64,000 nt of DNA from Orychophragmus violaceus (lineage: Eukaryota > Streptophyta > Magnoliopsida > Brassicales > Brassicaceae): NCBI GenBank assembly GCA_030180135.1, contig CM058231.1:18541034-18605033 (forward strand), written 5' to 3'. The first letter of the stretch is position 1, and each line of letters starts with the position of its first letter. The notes below the pieces were generated by a model. That model ran no database searches. It was given only the letters and a program-made list of their open reading frames with translations, and had not been told where the DNA came from. Shown here piece after piece: positions 9,943 through 21,406 of the stretch. Made by a program: the position numbers and the translations under genes.

Positions 9943-11169
9943 TGTTAGTAGTTTGCTCTGATGCCTCGTTTTTATGCTTCGCAGGGCTGATGGTGCGCCA
10001 GGCTGGCTCCTCTTCTTCTGAATGGGAGAAATTATTCCTTTGGAGAGGGTCGTCGACGTCAGACTGTCCAGGGGAACCATAGGGTTCAGTTCTGGAGGCT
10101 AGCTGGCCTTTTTGGTGCATTGAGGTCGGCCCTCCCGGGCTCTTTTACCCCAGGTTGAACCGCCTCGTCTTGGTTTCTTCGTTGCTTCCATCCGGGCTAC
10201 TGACTTTCGAGGACAGCCTTGCTGGGAACAAATGTTGAAGTCGTTTCTTCGAGAAAGGAGCTCGGCTTTTTCTGGATGCAGTCGGCTTGGTAAGCGAGCT
10301 TCGATCCATGCGAAATCGTCTTTCAAGAAATTAGATTTTTTTCTTTTCTTTTTTGTTGCATGTATCCTTGTAATTTTTAACAAGAATGAATGGAAAGGAT
10401 AGATTTCGTTTACATTTGATTTGGGTTATGCTTCTCCCCCCCCCCCTCTTTTTTTGTTTAGTCGAATGTGTACGATGACCTTTATTTCTTTCCTTGGTAA
10501 AAGGAAAAGAATTTTTGAAGGAGTGTGCGAGGCGATTCTCGGCTATTGAGCGAAATCAAAGTTTAGGTGCGAGTACGTGCTCGGCTTATCCTATTTTTGA
10601 CTTTCGTGAATCGAAACTATGCTCGTATTTTTACAAATGTTTTTAAGTGAGAGCTTGGACTAGGCTTATCTTGTCATTTGTTGATTTTTCTAGGTGCGGG
10701 TACGTGCTCGGCTTATCTTGTAAAGTCCTTGAACATAGTTGTGCGAAGGAGGTTCGGCTTACAAAATGTTTTCTAAAGGACTTATGCGGGTCTGGCCTCG
10801 GCTTGCAATCATTGAGAACGACGATGTGACAAATTATGTCACTGTGCATGAGACACGTGTTTGTTGGATCGATCATTTGGCAAGAATGTCGATTGTTGAA
10901 TGCTGAGAAACGTAGATATTTTCGGAAAGGAATAATTTAGATTAAAATATAACGGTGGCTGCACCTCGTAATGGGCTGACTACATACTCTTCAAGGAGAG
11001 ATCAAGCCGTGTGTAGTTCTTTCTTTTTACAATACTGAGTCAGGGCCCGATTTCTTATATGATCATGTTTTGGTAGAGTTTTTGAGCTCGTTTTTAGCAG
11101 GGGCTGGAACTCGTGTTCGGTTCGTTCCTTTTCCGTCAGGGGTCGGGTCCTGTCCGCCTTCATCGGTTA
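9943..11169. other. Retroelement-derived spacer with LTR-like remnants
   Basis: No supported gene is seen. The phrase gtacgtgctcggcttatc recurs imperfectly at about 10570, 10650 and 10690. The block 10930-11060 (gctgcacctcgtaatgggctgactac, then ggagagatcaagcc, then a TATA-like atataagaaatc on the minus strand) has the same order of landmarks as LTR A at 2940-3075. I read 10500-11065 as the debris of another, diverged LTR on the minus strand. Its ends cannot be set. Confidence 0.35.
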
Positions 11170-11578
11170 TGATTATCTATTCGATGTGACATGATAGTTC
11201 GACCATTCCGGTTGTGCCGCCGGTGGAGTCGGTGAGAGGTCTTTCCGGGTGCCTCTTCTTGTAGCCCTGCAATTCCAATTTTGTGGAGTTCTTTTGAGGG
11301 TGAGGTTGACTGAGCTGTCCGTCTTAACTAGGATTCTAGTCGTTTTTCGGTCGCCTATCTGAAGCTCGATGATGAGCGAGTCGTTGTGTGGCGTTCCAAA
11401 ATTTCTCCTCGTTTCTCATGGTGAGAGTGATTTCTTCGCCGGCTCTCAGCTCCTTGATGGTGTTCTCGTTCCACTGCTGTTGTGTGTCGACCTCCTGGCC
11501 ATGTGCTTGTATCGATTGCACTGAACCGCTGCGGGTTGAGAATCCTCCCGTGACCATGTTGATGCGTTTGCTAGGCAT
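11170..11578 (-). pseudogene. Tat-like protease remnant with lost active site
   Basis: On the minus strand the sequence reads SKRINMVTGGF, typical of the linker before the Tat protease, then LIIELQIGDRKTTRILV followed by KTDSSVNL, where D-T-G-S-S-V-N-L is expected. The catalytic Asp has become Lys and the Gly has become Asp. A frameshift follows, and the domain ends near 11170 in unrelated sequence. It lies directly downstream of the gag at 11765-13209 and belongs to the same element. Confidence 0.65.
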
Positions 11579-11764
11579 GAGAGTTTCTTCCTCGTCTTTG
11601 TCACGACTCCGCTTGGGTGAATCCGCGTCAGTGATTTTCTGCTCTGCTTGTTGTTGGCCGAGCTGTTTCGCCTTTTCCTCCTGGTTGAGCTCGAATCGCT
11701 CCTCCTCATTTTTGGGCCGTCGCTTCGTTTTTTGGCTTTCGAGAGGAGTCGTTGCGCGTTTTGA

Positions 11765-13209
11765 TTAGTTAATAGTTACGTTTGTTACTACCTTCTGATA
11801 TTCACCGAGCATAAGACTTTGTAAGCGTCGACACTCGGTGGTGTCATGCCCAGATTGTTGGTGAAAGGTGCAAAAGAGTTTATCTTGGTCGTCAATTCGC
11901 GCGTGCTTGCTCCATGCTTGGTTTTGTTGATTGCCGCTGTGGTATGCTGCCACCTTCTTCCTTTTTTCGTCGAGGTACCTTGGTGCTGGTTCCTTTGCTT
12001 TCTTGGTTGGGGAGAATCTCTTTGCGAGCAAGTGTCTTTTCTCTTCTATTTTGACGAAGGCGGATGCTTGTGAGAGAGTGTCTTTGAGGTTTTGGGGTTT
12101 GTTCATCACCAGCTCGTCGTAGAATGATGATTCGTGCCAAAGTCCATATCGTAGTGTCGGGAGTCCTTCGTCATCAGTTACTGATATTTTGGAGACGACG
12201 TCCTTGAACATGTCGATGTACGACCTTAGAGACTCCTTTGGTCCATGGTTTACGGTCCATAGGTCGGCGCTCGAGGCTTCCTCTTGGGCGATCGTGGAGT
12301 GGTGCTCAAGAAAAGTTGTCGTTGGCTGGTGATAGCTGTCAATGGAGTGCGCCTCCAGACATAAAACCAGTCGAGGCGGCGCCGTTTAACTTTTCGACAA
12401 AGAGTCGTCAAAATCCGGCGTCGCGTTCCTCGGGGGAGAATTGGGTTCATGCTTATGCAGTATTGAAAGTTGTTAGGTACTGGCGAGGGTCCAAAATTCC
12501 CTCATTGGTTGGAAACTTGATTTCTCTGAGATGCATGATTGGTGTGTCCGTTATTTTTACTGTGAAAGGTGTATTTTGTTCATCTTCAGGAGATTGATTG
12601 ATTTCCTGGGACGAGTTGGTTTCCATGTGATCGTTTGACATTACGTAAACCGGCTGCGCCTTCGGTAACTTGAGCCCGCCATTCTTGTTAGCTTCCGCTT
12701 GGTCTTTAGTCGGTCCGGCCGATGGCGGTGCTGAGGGTGCGGGTAGTTCTTTGATCGTATCTTTTTGAAGTTGCAGGGTGAGGTCGTCAATCCGTTTAAT
12801 TTGTGTATTCTGGTCGCTTGCGGGCTGGTCGCTTGCGGGCAGGTCGCTTGCCGGCAGGTCGCTTGCGGGCTGGTCGCTTGCGGGCTGGTCGCTTGCGGGC
12901 TGGTCGCTTGCGGGCTGGCCGAAGCGGGTGTTATCGTTCTGAGTTAGCTCGTCGACCAATGTCGTTAGGGTCTTGATGAGGGAGAAGATGTCCTGGTTTT
13001 GAATATCTGAAGTCTGGTTTGTCAGTTCGGCATCTTGGTGGGTGTTGGTTACTTTGGTGTGGTTGGTCGGAGTATCGGTCGGCAATAATGGTGAACGCGC
13101 TCCATCCGCCGAGCTTGGGAAGGTCGGGTCTGGAGAGAGTCGGAGGGAGTGGGCTCGGAGTCCGTTCTAACGACTCGGTATTTTCATTGACAGAGAGTGG
13201 TCCTGTCAT
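11765..13209 (-). pseudogene. Tat-like gag pseudogene
   Basis: The minus strand encodes a gag polyprotein in three frames. The N-terminal part (13209-12931) is rich in Ser, Pro and Thr. The central part (13085-12453) holds seven tandem (Q/L)PASD pentapeptides and then DTPIMHLREIKFP and DPRQYLTTFNTA, the start of the capsid-like domain. The next stretch (12452-12212) continues the capsid in shifted frames. The C-terminal part (12211-11765) holds VSKISVTDDEGLPTLRYGLW and a zinc-knuckle-like CTFHQQSGHDTTECRRLQ. At least two frameshifts are needed to read through. It follows a PBS and an LTR (13268-13671) at the correct spacing, and the protease remnant follows it. Confidence 0.8.
12811..12915 (-). 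repeat. 15-bp minisatellite inside gag, seven units
   Basis: Seven exact-length units of tggtcgcttgcgggc (plus strand) start at 12811, 12826, 12841, 12856, 12871, 12886 and 12901. Units 3 and 4 differ by one or two bases. As 15 is a multiple of three, each unit encodes one QPASD or LPASD pentapeptide in gag. Confidence 0.95.
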
Positions 13210-13247
13210 TTCAGCTTCGTCTTAGAGTGTAGAAAAGTTTATCGATG

Positions 13248-13265
13248 TCCCCACAAACGGCGCCA
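13248..13265 (-). other. Primer binding site, third Tat-like element
   Basis: The minus strand reads TGGCGCCGTTTGTGGGGA, two bases after the end of LTR C. Confidence 0.8.
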
Positions 13266-13267
13266 AT

Positions 13268-13671
13268 TGTTGTTACGGAATTTCGATCTAGTCCAAATAT
13301 ATCGGATTACGATCAGAGAACTCCGAACTAACGAGGTGAGAAATAAACTTTAATGGAGGTCGGAAACTGTTCTATTAATAATAAAGCCGAAGCCGAACAA
13401 TGAACATTATGGACGAGGTGGGAGTTTGACAAATGACGTGCTTCCTAAATGTTGTTCGGGCTCGTAGCTTTATAGAAGTAGCTCGGAGCCTTTACAGAAT
13501 ACAAGATCTCTAAAAATGAAGAGTGAAGGGTCTATTTATAGTGTGTTGGTACTGAATTTCTGCTGGGTCGTTTGACTCCTTAGCAGACTTATTCATTGAG
13601 CAGAAATGATTTTGTTAAGATTGCAAGATTTCTAATGGGTTTATGGATGGGTGCTAAACCCATATCCAACA
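13268..13671 (-). repeat. LTR C of the third Tat-like element
   Basis: This 404-bp LTR starts TGTTGGATATGGG (at 13671) and ends CGTAACAACA (at 13268) on the minus strand. The sequence is unrelated to LTRs A and B. A good TATA box, ACTATAAATAGA, lies at 13531-13542 on the minus strand. It is the 5' LTR for the gag at 11765-13209. No second copy was found to its left within the window, so the 3' part of this element has been lost or replaced. Confidence 0.75.
13531..13542 (-). promoter_or_regulatory. TATA box of LTR C
   Basis: The minus strand reads ACTATAAATAGA, a near-consensus plant TATA box, about 130 bp into the LTR from its start. Confidence 0.65.
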
Positions 13672-14162
13672 AACACGAAAACACCGTATTCTTGTATAAT
13701 TTCCAACAAGCAAAACATTGCTAAATATAGGGGTTTTAGGTTGTCTTATGGGATATAGATTTGCGGAAAGAAATCAAGAAAAGTAAATTTAAATTTGAAA
13801 AAATGGCTAGATACCTACATCGATCTTTTAAATATTGTGATTAATAAATTAAACTATTTAAAGGTTTTAGGATTAATGATTTGCATTTTAGAGATTAGGC
13901 CTTCTGATTTAAGGTATAACGAAAGTTATGAAACACATTTATTAACCTTTATATTACATAAAAAACACTATCAAATATAAATCAAAAGATGATTTAGCAA
14001 ACAACAGAAAAATATGTCTTCGAGTTTCTTTTAAGCATGTGCATATAGCAGGTGAAGATCTTATTAGTAATATAATATTGCTAACTATTTTGATAAAGAA
14101 TTTATTCTAAATTTTGAAATTAATTTTAAAAAATAGAAGTTATATATTAAAATCAACTAATG
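13672..14162. other. AT-rich spacer
   Basis: Between LTR C and the LINE target duplication there is AT-rich sequence with no coding potential or repeat that I recognise. Confidence 0.7.
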
Positions 14163-14649
14163 ATGATTCAACTATGGATCTGTAGACGACTATTAGTGAA
14201 AAAGAGTGTACGGACAGGCGACCAAAAAGGCGACAGCTCCCTCTGTACGAACATTTTGTACGGCTCCTCCGTCTCCGGTGAGTTCAGCTCAAATGTTCAC
14301 AGAACCAGACTCCTCTCAACATAGGCTACTTGTTTCCTCCTAGATCGGAAACATTTGAATTATTTTCAGTCCTAGATCTACGCTTCTTCCTCTGTGTCCG
14401 TACATCTCAGTTGAGCCGTTTTCAACACTCGACCTCAGCTATCAAGTGATGGCGTTCCATATCCAGTAACAGCCTCCTCTTGTGCTCTTAGAGTGTTATA
14501 CCCTCCCCTTATACCGTGCTATACAATGGAGTCTTCCTGTATCTTCTTGCTCTCTTCTTGTTTTTAAACTCCTGCACAATCTCGTCTCTCGCTCCGACCC
14601 GGATTCCTGTATTCGCGATAACTCGTTCATCTCTGTGTAAGGCTTCTGA

Positions 14650-16418
14650 AAATGCACTGCGATATTCTAGAGCTTTATAAAAGGAAAATGGACTGCTGGT
14701 CCGAAAATCCCTCGTCGTCGCTATCTGGTCCGTATCCCTGCTGGGGACAATGCAGACCTGATTGAAGCTAATAAGTTAACTCTGGTTGGCCGTGTGACCA
14801 ACCCTCTAATGCAACACATGCGGGCTGTAGTCAACTTCTTTCCAGACCATTGGAAGCTAGGTGACAGAGTCTCTGGCCGCGACCTTGGCCTTGAAAAAAT
14901 CATGTTCAAATTTGAAAAGAAAATGGACCTTCTAGATGTACGCAAAAATGGCCCATAAGATTACAAAAAATGGATGATTCTTCTTCAACGTTGGGAATCT
15001 ATTTCTGAAAATTCCTTCCCTTCCAAGATCTCATTTTGGGTTCGGATCCATGCATTCCACTCCACTTCCGGACAGAGCAGACAGTCAACACTATTGGTAA
15101 AGAACTCGGTTTTGTGTAAAATCTCAATGCAGAACAGGGGAAGGTACGAGGAGAGATTGATGGTCTAAAAAGGTTGGAAATGAAACATGATATTCAGCTG
15201 CAAACCGGCGAGATCACTACAGTTGATTTTGAATATAAAAAGCTTGAGAAACACTGCATCTTTTGTGGCAAGCTTTCCCACGAAAAGAAGGATTGTCCTT
15301 CTCGGTCCCAAGCTGACTCTTCGCCATCTCATGCTCTTGGTATAAACCAGAAAAGAATCCTGGCCCGTATTGAAGAGGATAAAAATAGGCACGACGACCG
15401 GAGAGGCTACATTCCTCCTACTGCTAGGCGCTGATCTCCTAGTCGAGATCAACACGATAGGCGCGAAGAATACCCATTTATAATCTTCTCCCTCGTTCGT
15501 ATTATGGTAGATATGACTACCAGATAACTTTACCATGCCCATCATTATCATTCCTCCTCTAGTGATCGACCCGTACTCTCCTCGGATCGACATCACCGGC
15601 AACAGACTCACCATTCCTCTGAGTATAGAGGCCCTACTCAACCACCTTACCCTGCCCATAGGGATAACCCTTCAGCTCATACATCTGAGCATAGTCGTAG
15701 GAGGGATGACTTAGTGAGAGAGGAATCTGCTTCTCACTACTCTCCAACCCCACCTCCGAGGATGCATAGATAAAGAGTATCCATTACTCCTCTGCCGACT
15801 GAGTCTACCATCTCTCCCGAAACTCGTAGACCTGCACACATGAGACTCTCAGTTCCGGGGACAGCTTCACATCCTCCTCCAGCAGGGGGTCTTTTGATCA
15901 ACAATATTCTGCACTCAACAAGACTCCAAGATGTTGAAGTAATTTTCACACCGGAAGCAGAGCATGAGGAAATCATCGGAAGTAACCCTCGGTTCTCTAG
16001 AAGCCGTAACAAGAGCCCTTCAACTGATTTACTGAAAATTGCTGCTGAGGCAGCCAGATTACCGACAGCCCATCGACTAGATTCTTCACCATTAGCCACA
16101 AGGAAGCTCAAAGGAAAATATGCTACCGCACTAGCTTCATGAAAGGTCATCGGAAAGCGTAAGACTGCAAGGCTTTCGACCAAAACTCGCCTTGTAAGAA
16201 TCCCTCTACCGGGAACTACCCTTAAGAGGATTATCTTTGCTAAAACCAAAGTTCTTGCTCGCAAATGGCTACTTGTTGAACGATTGGGAATTCAAGGATC
16301 GGGTCCATCTTCTTCAGGTCTGTCGGGACAAAGTCATCAAATCCCGATTGAATCTATTGAGGTTATTATACCTGGTGATTTAGAAGAGGTGAGGGATTTT
16401 TGGTCTCCTCCAAATTAG
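14650..16418 (+). pseudogene. LINE ORF1 (DUF4283, zinc knuckle), broken
   Basis: ORF1 proteins of plant LINEs bind the element RNA. The DUF4283 region lies at about 14655-15100, with LTLVGRVTNPLMQHMRAVV, FFPDHWKLGDRVSGRDLGL and LLQRWESIS. A TAA interrupts it near 14958, after the KNGP block. A CCHC knuckle, CIFCGKLSHEKKDC (C-x2-C-x4-H-x4-C), lies at about 15255-15300. Further stops follow at about 15432 and later, and the tail is rich in Arg, Ser and Pro. The last codons (DFWSPPN, stop at about 16418) run into the start of ORF2, so the two ORFs overlap slightly. The true start codon cannot be fixed; ATG codons before 14650 are in broken frames. Confidence 0.75.
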
Positions 16419-19400
16419 CTTCCTTAGCCATAGCTTCGTGGAATTGTCAAGGTTTGCGGGGTGACCTGACAATTCCTCGCCTTAAGAATTTAAGGCGAAG
16501 CTTGCTGCCGGATATTCTGTTCTTAATGGAAACTAAAAACTGTGAGGACTTTGTTTGTAAAACTTTATTGGATTTGGGTTTTAATCACAAGTCTCTTGCC
16601 TCTCTGGAAGGTCTTAGTGGTGGCCTTGCTCTTGCTTGGAATGATGATGTCAAAGTAGATCACTGCAAGTCTTCGATGAATTATATCTATGCAGAGATAA
16701 CCTACAAGTTGACTTCCTTCTTTGTTACCTTCATCTATGGCGCCCCCCTGTCGGAGAATAGAGCAGCCTTTTGAGCTCACATCTCGTCGCTGGGAAATTG
16801 TCGAGATGCTGGTTGGATCTTAATCGGCGACTTTAATGAGATCCTTGATAATTCAGAAAAAGTGGGCGGTTCTCCTAAATGGGAGGGTTCTTTCTTCAAC
16901 TTAAGAAGCTTCCTTGCTCAAAATGGTTTTGGGACTTGAAACACTTGGTAATCCTTTATCTTGGAGATGTACGAGATACTCTCACTTTATCACCTCCCGT
17001 CTCGACCTCTCGATGGCTAATTGTTCATAGGCTGAAAGCTATCCCAATGCTAGATGCCGATATATACGTTTTGAAGGATCGCACCATCGTCCTATTATCA
17101 CCTACTTAAACTCTTCCTATAAGAAGAAGTGTGGCCTCTTTCGTTTTGACAGATGACTTCGAGATAAGCCGGAAGTCCGTGACATAGTTCAGTCTTCCTG
17201 GAACCCGGATCTTAGAGAACCGATATTATCTAAGCTTGATAGATGCTGCAAAGACATTATCAAATGGTCCAAAGAGCATAACTCAACCAGTACTAAACTG
17301 ATCCAAGAATCTCAGGCCAAATTGGATAAAGCGTTATCGGCATTTTTATCAGATCAAGCTCTCATCGAATTCCATACCTCGGCTCTAAAGTTAGCATATA
17401 AGGAGGAGGAGAAATTCTGGAAACAGTGAAGTCGTATATTATGGTTAAGTTATGGAGACCGAAACTCAGATTACTTTCATGCGGTCACCAGTTGTAGGAG
17501 ATTCATTAATGCACTCATAGTTTTTGAAAACGACAGTGGCACTGAGGTTGCGGATAAAGGGAAAATCGTGGAGGTCATTTATGACTTCTATAGAGTTATC
17601 TTCTCCTCGATCGACCCTTCTGATTTCAATTTCATGGATGAAGTCCTCACTCCTCAAATCTCTACGGAGGTTAATGAGAGCTTAATCGAGACCCCGGAGA
17701 ACGAGGAAATAAGAGCGGCTATCTGCTCTATTCATGCTGAAAAAGCTATGGGTCTCAATGGCTTTCCTGCGGGGTTTTTCTATGACTATTGTGACTTCAT
17801 TGATACTGATATTTACCGGGAGATCCGGTCCTTCTTCGAAATGAGTCATCTTCTCCTGTGGCATAATGAGACTCTTGTTTGGCTCATACCGAAGGTCACC
17901 TCACCAAAGGGGGTATCCGAATTCCGACCGATAGCTCTTTGCAACGTTCACTATAAAATAATCGATATCCTTACTAAGTGAATGCAGCCATTCTTAGCGT
18001 CACTTATCTCAGATTACAAATCGGCCTTTGTACCTAACCGAGCCATCTCGGACAATGTTTCGATCACTCACGAGATTCTACATTTTCTGAAGACGTCAAA
18101 GGCCAAGAAGCATATGATAGAGTCAAATGGGATTTTGTTCATTGGGTCCTCACTCGATTGGGTTTTCATGACATATGGATTGGATGGATTATGGAGTGTA
18201 TCAAGACCGTCTCATACTCTTTTTAGTGAACGGCTCTCCTCAAGGTGCAGTCACCCCTTCATGCGGTCTCCGACAAGGCGACCCACTTTCTCCCTATATC
18301 ATTATCCTTTTCACTGAGGTCCTCTTGAGGATGTGCTCCAAGGCACAAGATTGTAGTCAGCTCACCGGGATCAGAGTAGCGAGAGGAAGCCTAGCTGTGA
18401 ATCATCTATTATTTGTTGACGATACCATGTTCTTTTACAAGGCCAGCCTAGCTTGTTGTAACACACTCGGAGTGATTTTGTCCTCCTATGGGAAAGCTTC
18501 AGGCCACAGCATTAACTTGGATAAATCTTTGATAACCTTCTCGTCTAAGACCCCTAGAGAGGTTAAACAGAGAGTGAAGGAAGACCTATTGATTAGCAAC
18601 GAGGGAGGAGTGGGTAAGTACCTAGGACTACTGGAGCATTTCGGTAGCAAGAAGAGAGATATCTTCTATGCTAATCTCGACATGATCCGGAAAAGTCGAA
18701 TAGTTGGACTTCAAATCACCTTTCGGCTGCCGGCAAGCAGATTCTCCTTCAATCTGTACTCGCTGCTATGCCCACTCATGCTATGTTCTGCTTCAAACTT
18801 TCAACTTTATTTTGTAAGCAAATTTTGTTGTTCCTCACGAGGTTTTGGAGGGATAATAAGCCCGACAAAAGAAAGATGGCTTGGATATCTTGGAATAGGC
18901 TGTCCCAACCAAAGCGGGCGGACTAGGTTTTAGGGAAGTTGAAGCTTTTAATGACTCTCTCCTCACCAAAGTCACCTGGAGACTCCTTCAAAATCCCCAA
19001 TCATTACTAGCAAGGGTTCTCATGGAAAAATATTGTCCCAACATCCCCATTCATGACTGCCCCTTCACCAAGTTCCTCTCTCATGGATGGCGAGGGATTT
19101 TGGATGGGCGTAAAGTTCTCAAACATAGCTTAGGCTGTTATTTAGGCAATGTATGTGATGTAAAGATATGGGGAGACCCGTGGCTTTCTCTTTCTCCCCA
19201 AAGGGTGTTTTTGGCCCTCCTACGAAGGAAAATGTCTCCCTTACCATGAGTGCTCTATTGGACCCATTTACTAACGAATGAGATCATGTGGTGATGCGGA
19301 CATTTATTCCTCAGTATGAGGAGAAGATACGCAATATTTTTACTAGTTAGAACCCGACCCTCGACTCCCACATTTGGCTCTTTAAAAAATCAGGTGTTTA

Positions 19401-20384
19401 CTCTTCAAAATCTGGCTACAATGCTATCAGATCCTCGGTTTCACCAGCTACGTCTTCTTCCTTCTACTGGCAGAAGAATTATATGGTCGATAAAAACAGC
19501 CCCTAAGCTGAAAAATTTCCTGTGGAGCGCAGCAGCAAATGCTTTACCGGTGGGACAAGCTCTAGCTATCCGGGGCTTGAATGAGAATGTGTCATGTAAA
19601 CGTTGTAACGCAGCCGAGAACAGTCTTCAAATCTTTCTTCGGTGTCCTTTTCCAGCATCGGTTTGGCAACTATCGCCCACCAACCAAGCTCCAGCCGCGG
19701 AATCCATTGCAGACCTCCAAACGCTTTATAGATATTGCTCGAGGCTGCTCATTCTTCCCCCCATAGGCTTGTCATCCACTATGCTCTTTCCATGGACTTT
19801 TTGGAACCTTTGGAAGGCAAGAAATCTCCTTATCTTTGAGAATCAGAGCTTCAGAGAAGAAGAAGTAATGCTAAAAGTCATCAAGGATGCTAAGGAATGG
19901 AAGCATGCACAAGACGCTATCTCGAAGACAATTCACCCTTGGAGGCCAATTTCTCTTATTACGCCTACCTAATGCCTCTAGTTGCTATGTGGATGCTGCT
20001 TGGAAGTGTAGTGATTATACTGCAGGCTTTGGTTGGTTTTTGTCAGATTTTAGGATGGATCATGCCCATCGTTTTTCAGCAATTAGACGATTAATCTCTT
20101 CTTCCATTGTTGCGGAAGCCCTCGCGATGAAGGCATATCTTTCTTCTGCGCTTGAATTAAGGATCGAATCCCTGAATTTGTTTTCGGATTCGCAGAGCCT
20201 TATCTCCATCATCAACTCAAAAGGGACTACTAAAGATCTTAAATGCATTCTCCATGACATTTATGTCTTAAGCTCCTCCTTTGTCTCTATCCCGTTTCAT
20301 TTTGTTTCTCGTACTAGTAATGTAGAAGCAGAAAATCTCGCTAAGGCTGCTCTCCTTAATGTTGATGTATCAGCCTTCTCTTGA
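16409..20384 (+). pseudogene. LINE ORF2: endonuclease, reverse transcriptase, RNase H, broken
   Basis: The domains in order are: an AP-type endonuclease from about 16430 (ASWNCQGL with the catalytic Asn, LFLMETKN with the catalytic Glu, LIGDFNEIL at about 16820); the reverse transcriptase at about 17730-18700 (GFPAGFFYD, LIPKV, FRPIALCNVHYKII); the catalytic box as F-V-D-D at 18412-18423 instead of the usual F-A-D-D; the RT-associated zinc domain at about 19380-19800 (CKRCNAAENSLQIFLRC); and RNase H at about 19957-20384 (YVDAAWKCSDYTAGFGWF, SDSQSLI, FVSRTSNVEAENLAKAAL). Stops occur at 16772 and 17979, and several frameshifts lie between domains. The RNase H part is uninterrupted to its natural stop at 20384. 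Confidence 0.85.
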
Positions 20385-20446
20385 AGTATAACTCTTTTAT
20401 GAATGAATGAATGGTAGTTTGCACACACACAAAATATGATTCAACT

Positions 20447-20829
20447 CACATATTGAGTAAATATTGATGGAAAGCAGATAGGGCGGCTCGAACTACAACA
20501 AATCTACAATCCATACATTACATAAAGCATCATTCTCTGGAATATCATTTTGGCATATAAAGGGGGAGAAAGTTAGCAAATTCCGCAAGAAAATCCTGAT
20601 GGTCACTGAAAAGGATTGACACATGCAAATAAGCATATCATCAAATGAAACAAGAAAAAACAATGAAAGTGAAACATTTTATAAAAATTGGCAATACACA
20701 TATATAGGTATACCTAATGGTTGATATAAGCAATGCTCTCCTTGTCGTTTCTAAACATGTTCAAAATGTCTAAAAAAGAGTTGTATACATGACTATTAAT
20801 ACTTTGAAAGCTTATTCTAAACATATAAC
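20447..20829. other. Spacer without recognised features
   Basis: This is AT-rich DNA between the LINE and the Athila fragment. No ORF or repeat is recognised. The left end of the Athila fragment is set only by the loss of similarity to gag, so it may begin a little earlier. Confidence 0.5.
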
Positions 20830-20834
20830 AAATT

Positions 20835-21149
20835 GTGCATTCGCAGTATGTGCAACAACTGCGCCAGCAGCTTGTTCAACACCTCCAGCTTGGTCTGCGC
20901 CCGCAACAACAACTCGTGTACAATGGGGTTTCCATCCCCATCAAATTTCTGACCCTGATTTTTTTAGGCATTACCATCAAGGTCTCTCATAACACCAGCT
21001 TCATCTTGATTCAACACCACGACATTAGGATTCAACATCTTCATTGGTTTCTGTGCATTCATGTTTGTTCGCTCTAGATTTGCAAGCTCCTTGTTCTGAA
21101 GAAACAAAAGCTCTTCGTCAGGATTACTCCTTAGTGCACGATTAGGCAT
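20835..21149 (-). pseudogene. Athila-like gag N-terminal fragment
   Basis: The minus-strand frame opens MPNRALRSNPDEE and continues LQNKELANLERTNM, matching the order RDTRSNPNTNL and LQLEELARLERTN at the start of gag in the complete element (42375 onward). The following part (VVVLNQDEAGVMRD, then a DGDGNPIV-like stretch) matches VIIKPDAQGTLRD and DAEGNVIPD there. A stop breaks the frame at about 20964, and the fragment ends soon after. Confidence 0.7.
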
Positions 21150-21382
21150 GCATTGTCTGATTCACGAGAACTGTGTAGATCGATGCAGATGAAGCGTCGA
21201 TCGATGCTGATGTCACGAGCTGTGTCGATCGATACCAAATAGGTCTCGATCGACGCAAGTGTTCTTCGCCGAACCTAAAACGCAAAGAAAGAGACAAAAC
21301 AAAAGAAAAATTAGTAAAACTAAAAACGAAAAACCTAGTTTAAACTCTAAACTTAAATCTATCAAAGACTCAAAAGAGTCCC

Positions 21383-21400
21383 TCCCCGACAACAGCGCCA
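21383..21400 (-). other. Mutated tRNA-Asp-type primer binding site
   Basis: The minus strand reads TGGCGCTGTTGTCGGGGA. The intact site at 42131-42148 reads TGGCGCCGTTGCCGGGGA. The two differences are both C to T, one in CG and one in CCG context, as methylcytosine deamination would give. Confidence 0.85.
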
Positions 21401-21406
21401 AAAACG

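Larger units (their letters stand above)
14163..20446 (+). mobile_element. Full-length but decayed LINE (non-LTR retrotransposon)
   Basis: The body (14174-20435) is flanked by an 11-bp target duplication ATGATTCAACT at 14163-14173 and 20436-20446. It carries a 5' UTR, ORF1 with DUF4283 and a zinc knuckle, and ORF2 with endonuclease, reverse transcriptase, RT-associated zinc domain and a C-terminal RNase H. The 3' end has the simple-repeat tail (gaatgaatgaatgg) found in many plant LINEs, followed by a short A-rich stretch. Multiple stops and frameshifts show it is dead, but the structure is complete from end to end (about 6.26 kb). Confidence 0.88.

Noticed and set aside
10099..10383. 94-codon basic ORF on the minus strand
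   Set aside because: Lys/Arg-rich low-complexity peptide with no family resemblance, lying in LTR-like debris.
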